From assembly GCA_965232265.1 (NCBI GenBank), contig CBDDPH010000002.1, positions 4,650,001 through 4,714,000 on the forward strand: a stretch of DNA of 64,000 nt, written 5' to 3'. This document shows, piece after piece, positions 58,843-64,000 of this stretch. A program made the translations under genes and the position numbers. Each line of letters starts with the position of its first letter. Position 1 is the first letter of the stretch. Under the pieces are notes generated by a model. It was not told the DNA's origin, searched no databases, and was given only the letters and a program-made list of their open reading frames with translations. Source of the DNA: VXRD01 sp965232265 (lineage in GTDB: Bacteria > Latescibacterota > UBA2968).

Positions 58843-59754
58843 TCACCCGTCCATATACGCCGTTGTGCGCGGGAAGAATGTCTCCACTTTTTCGTTGTAC
58901 GGTTCGCTGAAGAGCGTTTGTCTGAGGGGTGGCATGGCTTCGATGAGTTTTTCAGGGGGCAACCACGAGTGCCAGCGACTCGCGACGATGTTGTAGAGGT
59001 TGAATACGGCGAGGCGATTGTTCTCGGTATTGGTCCAGGGATGTGCGCTGTGCGTGATTGCTTCGGTGAAGAACAACAGCGATCCGGGTGGGCAGCCGTA
59101 GGTTTCCCACATGGTTGATTCGGGGTCGCGGACGGTTTCGGGCGCTGGATAAGCGGCTTTGTGGCTGCCCGGTACAAATAATGTGCTGCCCTGCCCTTTT
59201 TTGACGGGGTTAAATTCCCATACGACGCGCGTTAGTCCGCTCCAGGCTTTGCCGGGGATGCACCGATAAAAGTGGGAGTCCCAGGGCATGCGAAACAGGC
59301 CATTGCCGTTATGCGGGCTAAATCTTCCGGGTGTTTCAGCATCGCGGTAAAACAGATGGGATGTTTCCAGTCTGAATCCGTATCGCTCGTCGTTGGCGAG
59401 TGGCGGATATGCCACAAATTCGTTTATAAAGCCCACGACAACGGGGTGGTCGGCCAGTTTTTGCAATGGTCCACCAAGCGGACAGCGTTCGTGTTCGGGT
59501 ATGCTTTCGGGGTCTTTGGCCAATCGCTCGGCAAAGGTCCGCATTTCGCGGCATTCGTCTTTTGAGAGTACGCCGGGGATCAAGAGCCACCCATTGCGAT
59601 CAAAGTCGTATTTTTGTTTTTCCGTTGGCAAGACGACGGGGAGACCATCCGCATTTTTTGGCGTGAGGTCTCTGGCGGATATCGCCATCGGGCTGCCCAT
59701 GTTTTTGTTGATGACAAAGGGTTCCGACCGGACGATTTTTTTTGTTTCTGGCAT
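58843..59754 (-). CDS. Divergent PhyH-family protein (paralogue B), no HxD motif
   Basis: 303 residues. Shares with paralogue A the N-terminal INKNMGSPM, WLLIPGVLSKDE, the SPHNGNGLFRMP loop (H148) and D159-S-H161-F-Y. The distal His is H235 (EAITHSAHPW). STLFVPGSHKAAYPAP is the family loop. AAAAAAGGAGGCTCTC precedes ATG 59754. The pair arose by tandem duplication and has since diverged. Confidence 0.78.
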   Translation of the reverse strand: MPETKKIVRSEPFVINKNMGSPMAISARDLTPKNADGLPVVLPTEKQKYDFDRNGWLLIPGVLSKDECREMRTFAERLAKDPESIPEHERCPLGGPLQKLADHPVVVGFINEFVAYPPLANDERYGFRLETSHLFYRDAETPGRFSPHNGNGLFRMPWDSHFYRCIPGKAWSGLTRVVWEFNPVKKGQGSTLFVPGSHKAAYPAPETVRDPESTMWETYGCPPGSLLFFTEAITHSAHPWTNTENNRLAVFNLYNIVASRWHSWLPPEKLIEAMPPLRQTLFSEPYNEKVETFFPRTTAYMDG

Positions 59755-59790
59755 GAGAGCCTCCTTTTTTTAGTTAGAACCAGGTCCCAG

Positions 59791-61779
59791 TCATTCAATT
59801 ACGACAATTTGATTCATTTCGACTTTTGGCACGGTAAATGACACGCGCCCGTTCGATACTGCAAATTCAATGTCCTCGTTTTCAGGGGCGAGATATACGC
59901 GAGATATGTCGCTGTCTTCTTTGAGGGAGACCGCGATGTCGTACAATGGGATAATGTCTTCAATGACATTTGTATCGCCCCGTTTGATGGGGTTGGCGTA
60001 CATGAGATGCAAAATTAGCCGATTTCCTTCCTGGGGTTGGCGGGTTAGGTTTACGCGGCCACACGATGGCAGGCCGACCTGCAATAGGGGGTCGTCGTAG
60101 AGCAGATCGATACAATTTTTTACCAGGTCGCGGTGCAGTTGCATGCCCTGGTCGTCATAGACTCTGAAGATGGGTTGTGCGATGTGGATGATGTTGCCTT
60201 TGCGGATGACAGAGGGCCAACCCGCGTCGCCTTCATAGGGGGTGTTGCGGTGGGAGCAGAATTTTCCATACGTGCGGTTAAAATACGGTTTCCACGCGGC
60301 TGCGAGTATTTCGCCGTCTGTTACTTGTGTGGTTACGCCGGATTCATAGACGAGGAATGGGGTGCGTACCAAATTTGCGGCGATGGCGTCTCCGGCGACT
60401 ACGTATTCTATATCATTGGGCGAGGGACCGGTATATTCCGCGCCGATGTCATACGCAAAACCTTTTCCCAAGGGGTCCAGGCCGCTTTCGCCGGACGATA
60501 ATAATTTTCCGCCACCTGCCAGAAAGGCGTCGATTTTTGCTTTTAGTGCGTTATCCACGCGCACGCTGTCGGGGAGAATCAGCAGCTGGTAGGAGGATAG
60601 GTCCATTGTTTCGTCGAGCATTAAGAATGGGATGTGGTTTTCCATGAGCATGAGTCCGGCGCCGACTTCGCTGTCTTCCATGTCTCTGTCTTTGTGTACG
60701 CCCGAGGGTGCGAGGATTGCCACATCTACCACATGTTCGGCACCTTCCAGCCAAGGTTCGCGTTCTTCAACGCGTTTGTACGCTTCGCCTATGATGCGAT
60801 AGGTTTCTTCGTCCATTTCACCTTCTGGGTGGAGTTGATCGCCCACCATACAGCGGCAATTCAATGAGATGATTTGTCCGACTTCGTATTCCAATGCGAC
60901 TGGATTTTTGAAGCCGCCAAATTCACCCCACATGCGATGGAATTTGCCCGTTTGTGCGATTGCGTTGCAGTCGGGCAGATTTGTGAAGTAGCGCGCATTT
61001 GTCGGGAAGTGGTTGTATCCCCACATGCCGGTTGGCAGGGATTCAATTTCGTGGTGCGACCAGTACGGGTAGAGGTCGTGCCGACCCTTTTTGTCGCTTC
61101 CGTTGTGATAAATTGTGGCGTCGGGATTTCGGCTCCAGATGATGTCGGTGGTTTTGGTCAGATAGTCTTTGTACACAGCTTGCGAGTGGATAACCCGATC
61201 TCCTGCGTTGTTGGGGTCAAGACCCTTTTCGCGCATGCTGGCGATACACCAATCACAGGTGCAAATTTCTTCTCCGGTGATGTCGAGAAATATGCCAGAG
61301 GGGTTGTACATGTCCATTACTTCTGTCAATACGGGCAGGACACTCGCGTCCAGGTAGGGTGTGTTGCAACACAGGCGATACCATCCGCCGTGTGGCAGGG
61401 GGGTATGGGGATGCAGGGTGGGCCGTCCCACATAGCCCCCATCGGGTCGTCTGACGCGCCATTCGGGGTGTTCGCGGGCGGCTTTTTCCTGCCATTGTAC
61501 GGTGATATAGACGGGCATGTTGATGTCGGCTTTTTGGGCTGCAGCGAGCATGCGTCCAACGAGGTCGGTTTGCAGGTTGGGATGTCCCATATCCGTTTTT
61601 GTGGGGTAATAACACCAGCCGTGATGGCATTGAGCGAAGATGGTTACGGAATTGACATGTCCTTTTTTCAGGGCGCCGATGAACTGGTCTTCGTCAAATT
61701 TGCCACCGACATTCGGGCAGTGTTCAGAGGTGTGAAAGTCCAGATGTACCTGTCTGTAGCGGAGTTTGGCGTTTTTCAT
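59791..61779 (-). CDS. GHL6-like glycoside hydrolase with beta-galactosidase trimerisation domain
   Basis: 662 residues. The N-terminal TIM-barrel (about 5-340) has FHTSEHCPNVGGKFD, VTIFAQCHHGWCYYPT and GIFLDITGEEICTCDWC, an acidic Cys-rich stretch found in hypothetical glycoside hydrolase 6 proteins. The middle (about 360-480) resembles the class-I glutamine-amidotransferase-like trimerisation domain of GH42 (LILPDSVRVDNALKAKIDAF). A short C-terminal beta-domain ends the protein. No signal peptide. Its ATG overlaps the stop of the upstream sulfatase (4 bp), so the two are coupled. The substrate is unknown. Confidence 0.72.
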   Translation of the reverse strand: MKNAKLRYRQVHLDFHTSEHCPNVGGKFDEDQFIGALKKGHVNSVTIFAQCHHGWCYYPTKTDMGHPNLQTDLVGRMLAAAQKADINMPVYITVQWQEKAAREHPEWRVRRPDGGYVGRPTLHPHTPLPHGGWYRLCCNTPYLDASVLPVLTEVMDMYNPSGIFLDITGEEICTCDWCIASMREKGLDPNNAGDRVIHSQAVYKDYLTKTTDIIWSRNPDATIYHNGSDKKGRHDLYPYWSHHEIESLPTGMWGYNHFPTNARYFTNLPDCNAIAQTGKFHRMWGEFGGFKNPVALEYEVGQIISLNCRCMVGDQLHPEGEMDEETYRIIGEAYKRVEEREPWLEGAEHVVDVAILAPSGVHKDRDMEDSEVGAGLMLMENHIPFLMLDETMDLSSYQLLILPDSVRVDNALKAKIDAFLAGGGKLLSSGESGLDPLGKGFAYDIGAEYTGPSPNDIEYVVAGDAIAANLVRTPFLVYESGVTTQVTDGEILAAAWKPYFNRTYGKFCSHRNTPYEGDAGWPSVIRKGNIIHIAQPIFRVYDDQGMQLHRDLVKNCIDLLYDDPLLQVGLPSCGRVNLTRQPQEGNRLILHLMYANPIKRGDTNVIEDIIPLYDIAVSLKEDSDISRVYLAPENEDIEFAVSNGRVSFTVPKVEMNQIVVIE

Positions 61780-63242
61780 TGTTTTTCCTTTGCGGTATTG
61801 GTGTCTATCATTTGTAGTAATGCGTTCATCTGCTCGCGCATTTGAGGTATGTTATCGCTGTTGAAGATTTGTTGTTCTATTTCGTCTGTTAAGCCCGCTT
61901 TTTCGCGTTCTGCCCGCAGCAAGGCTTTCATGTCGGATACTGTTGAGGCGTATTCGGGGTCCTCGGACACATCGCGGGTTTCGCTGGGGTCTTTTTGGGT
62001 GTCGAAGAGCTGGTAGTGGTCGTAGTTGTGGTTGTACCAGATGAGTTTGAAATTTTTGGTGCGTACGCCGCAATTTGCCAGTTCGCCGTCGGGGTGGATG
62101 TCGAAGTGCTGGTAGTAAAACGCGGTTCGCCAATCGTCCGGTGTGTGTCCCTGAAGGAGGGATACCAGGCTTCTTCCCTGGATGTCTGCGGGGATGGGCT
62201 GCCCGGCGTATTCCAAGAAGGTGGGGGCATAGTCGAGGTTGATGACCATGTCATTTGTTTGGGTTCCCGCGGCGATTTCTCTGGGGTATCGGATTAAGAA
62301 GGGAACCCGCAGGCTTTCTTCGTACATCATTTTTTTATCGACCCAGCCGTGTTCGCCCTGAAACATCCCGTTGTCTGAGGTATAGACGACAACTGTGTTT
62401 TCAACGAGTTCCTGTTCTTCGAGGTAGTCGAGAAGTCGCCCAATATTATCATCTACCGATGCCACACAGCGGAGGTAGTCTTTGATGAAGTACTGGTAGT
62501 TTCTGTGTTTTTGCTGCTGCATGGATAACCCTTCGGGCATGGCGTCCCAATGAGTGATATTCCATTGTTCATGGACGGTTTCGAGCTTGACTTGCAATGC
62601 TTCGGGCGGAACTGGACTGTCTCCAAAGTTGTGGTCAAAGGTCTCTGGTTCGGGGATTATTTCGTCCTGGTACATTGTTTTGTGTTTTTCGTCCGGTTCC
62701 CAGTTGTAATGGGGGGATTTAAAATGGCACAGGAGCATGAAGGGTTTTTCGGCGTCTCGCCCTTTGAGCCAGTCCAGGCATTTGTCGGTTACCAGGTCCG
62801 TCGAATATCCCCGGCTTTCTTTCCATCTGGGACCGTGTTCGCCGGGTTCGATAAACTTTGGATCAAAATAAGAGCCTTGATTCCACATGACGCTGTAGTG
62901 ATCAAAGCCCGTTGGTATGCTGTGCAGGTGCCATTTTCCGATGATCGCGGTTTGATAGCCCGCGTTCTGTAATAGGCGGGGGAATGTCTGTTGGGTGCCG
63001 TCGAAGATATTTCCACCGATGGATGTTTGTCCGTGCAGATGTGCGTATTTTCCGGTTAAGATGGAGGCGCGGCTGGGCGAGCACAAGGAGTAGGTGACGT
63101 AACAATTGTCCAGGCGCATGCCACCGTGGGCAATGCGGTCCATGTTGGGGGTGTGGTTGATCTGGCTGCCATAGCAACTCAGGGCACCGGTTCCATGGTC
63201 GTCGGTCATGATGTAGAGGATGTTGGGGCGTTTGTCTGGCAT
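61776..63242 (-). CDS. Type I sulfatase, cytoplasmic
   Basis: 488 residues from ATG 63242 (AAAGGAAATAAA). Metal site NILYIMTDDHGTGALSCYG, formylglycine motif C54-S-P-S-R58 (LCSPSRASILTGKYAHLH), AIIGKWHLHS, CHFKSPHYNW and YTSDNGMFQGEHG. The C-terminal tail is charged. Coupled by a 4-bp overlap to the GHL6-like gene downstream. A heptamer array and a dispersed repeat lie immediately upstream. Confidence 0.93.
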   Translation of the reverse strand: MPDKRPNILYIMTDDHGTGALSCYGSQINHTPNMDRIAHGGMRLDNCYVTYSLCSPSRASILTGKYAHLHGQTSIGGNIFDGTQQTFPRLLQNAGYQTAIIGKWHLHSIPTGFDHYSVMWNQGSYFDPKFIEPGEHGPRWKESRGYSTDLVTDKCLDWLKGRDAEKPFMLLCHFKSPHYNWEPDEKHKTMYQDEIIPEPETFDHNFGDSPVPPEALQVKLETVHEQWNITHWDAMPEGLSMQQQKHRNYQYFIKDYLRCVASVDDNIGRLLDYLEEQELVENTVVVYTSDNGMFQGEHGWVDKKMMYEESLRVPFLIRYPREIAAGTQTNDMVINLDYAPTFLEYAGQPIPADIQGRSLVSLLQGHTPDDWRTAFYYQHFDIHPDGELANCGVRTKNFKLIWYNHNYDHYQLFDTQKDPSETRDVSEDPEYASTVSDMKALLRAEREKAGLTDEIEQQIFNSDNIPQMREQMNALLQMIDTNTAKEKQ

Positions 63243-63268
63243 TTTATTTCCTTTTAAGAACAAGTTAT

Positions 63269-63334
63269 CAGTGGTCAGTGGTCAGTAGTCAGTAGTCAGT
63301 AGTCAGTAGTCAGTGGTCAGTAGTCAGTGGTCAG
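63269..63334. repeat. Nine CAGTRGT heptamers
   Basis: Units CAGTGGT and CAGTAGT alternate irregularly (nine complete copies plus CAG), upstream of a sulfatase start. Two-unit relatives lie at 27007 and 38759. Confidence 0.85.
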
Positions 63335-63346
63335 CTAAAATCTTCT

Positions 63347-63437
63347 GGATCGCGGCTAAAACCATGCCGCGATGACATAAGCATAATTCTGGAATGACAA
63401 GCGTCACGCCTGCATGCCTTAAGCAGGCGTCCAGGAT
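63347..63437. repeat. Dispersed composite palindromic repeat (copy 6)
   Basis: GGATCGCGGCTAAAACCATG, CCGCGATGACATAAGCATAA, CACGCCTGCATGCCTTAAGC and AGGCGTCCAGGATGGAG. It directly follows the heptamer array and lies between a sulfatase and a PhyH gene. Confidence 0.75.
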
Positions 63438-63463
63438 GGAGGTGGAAATCTAAAAGTTGATGG

Positions 63464-64000
63464 CTAATCGCTACATGTTGAAATCCGAGTGTCGCCTTCT
63501 GTCAGTGTTCGGTCCAGAGCGTTATCCCAGTTCATGCTTTCTTTTTCGGGCGTTGTGTGTATGGATCCGGGCACGCCGCAGATGTACATTTCATGCGTGC
63601 CCCAGTGCTTCGTGTCTTCGGCGATCCTTTGCATGTTCCGGGTGTTGGTGTGCTGAATGGTTGCTTTCATGTAGTGTACGATATAGGCCCGCCGAAACCT
63701 GTCTGATCTGTTGGGGGTGCTGCGGTGAAACAGGGCGTTGTTGAAAAATACGAGCGCGCCTTTTGGCACTTCTACAGGTAGTGCCCGTTCTTCCATTTCG
63801 TCGGATACGGTCAATCTTTTTTGCAGTAAATACTCATCGCTTTCGACCTGGCTGTGATCTACGACGCCCAGGCGGTGGCTGCCGGGGATGACCCATAAGC
63901 ATCCATTTTCTTCGTCTGCATCATCCAGTGCCAGATAGGTTCCTATGGAGGCTTGCTCTATGGCGTCGCCTATGCTGCTGACGTACGTGTTTCGGAAGTA
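63464..64000 (-). CDS. PhyH-family dioxygenase, N-terminus cut by window edge
   Basis: 178 C-terminal residues are visible; the frame is open to position 64000. It contains YLALDDADEENGCLWVIPGS, LGVVDHSQVESDE and the distal His in NNALFHRSTPN. Residue features continue the family pattern of the other PhyH genes. The HxD motif lies beyond the window. Confidence 0.85.
   Translation of the reverse strand, partial: YFRNTYVSSIGDAIEQASIGTYLALDDADEENGCLWVIPGSHRLGVVDHSQVESDEYLLQKRLTVSDEMEERALPVEVPKGALVFFNNALFHRSTPNRSDRFRRAYIVHYMKATIQHTNTRNMQRIAEDTKHWGTHEMYICGVPGSIHTTPEKESMNWDNALDRTLTEGDTRISTCSD

Overview
The window looks like a chromosomal piece of an uncultured Gram-negative bacterium. An LptE-like lipoprotein and TonB-dependent receptors with a carboxypeptidase-regulatory N-terminus imply an outer membrane. 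The many PhyH-type dioxygenases, sulfatases and Gfo/Idh/MocA proteins resemble gene content reported from Candidatus Latescibacteria and Poribacteria. That lineage call is an inference from gene content, not from a marker phylogeny.

Layout. 1-4.5 kb (- strand): ECF sigma / anti-sigma / Spy-like operon, then ilvB behind a promoter, a Val-rich leader peptide and a terminator, then a UVR-motif protein. 4.6-12 kb (+): purine permease whose 5' leader is a 16-copy GGATGAA array, then two tandem TonB receptors, the second with a one-base frameshift. 12-18.5 kb (-): Gfo/Idh oxidoreductase, archaeal-type pheT and pheS, and a secreted redoxin/choice-of-anchor-D/EF-hand protein with an in-frame UGA at the first redox position, a probable selenocysteine. 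18.7-26.1 kb: PhyH, aldo/keto reductase, a secreted unknown, cupin and a Form-II coxSLM-G operon. 26.3-33 kb: DsbA-like, Uma2, DUF1844-lptE-cysK, GH29 and a large membrane protein. 32.8-40 kb (-): rimI-tsaB, ruvB-ruvA-ruvC-yebC, and prpD-prpC with a structured leader. 40-41.1 kb: truncated IS3-type element plus a 172-bp tandem duplication. 41.1-64 kb: TPP enzyme, dienelactone hydrolase, a HicB antitoxin behind a hicA stub, and a long, mostly - strand catabolic cluster of three sulfatases, seven PhyH-family genes, GH29, GH32-like and GHL6-like hydrolases, an enolase-superfamily dehydratase, an ASST-like propeller and a Gfo/Idh oxidoreductase.

The right-hand cluster has almost no signal peptides and no transporter. 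It therefore reads as a cytoplasmic pathway for imported sulfated or methylated small molecules or short glycans: desulfation, oxygenation, oxidation/dehydration and deglycosylation. Base composition changes polarity near 41 kb. To the left the + strand is C/A-rich; to the right it is G/T-rich, whatever the gene direction. The switch coincides with the IS remnant and duplication. Short hairpin repeats of one family and several heptanucleotide arrays are scattered between genes.

Most notable: the probable UGA-decoded redoxin, the ilvB attenuator, the SD-ATG heptamer leader of the permease, the composition switch at 41 kb, the archaeal-type PheRS, and a PhyH pair lacking the normal HxD motif. 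No rRNA, tRNA or CRISPR array was recognised.
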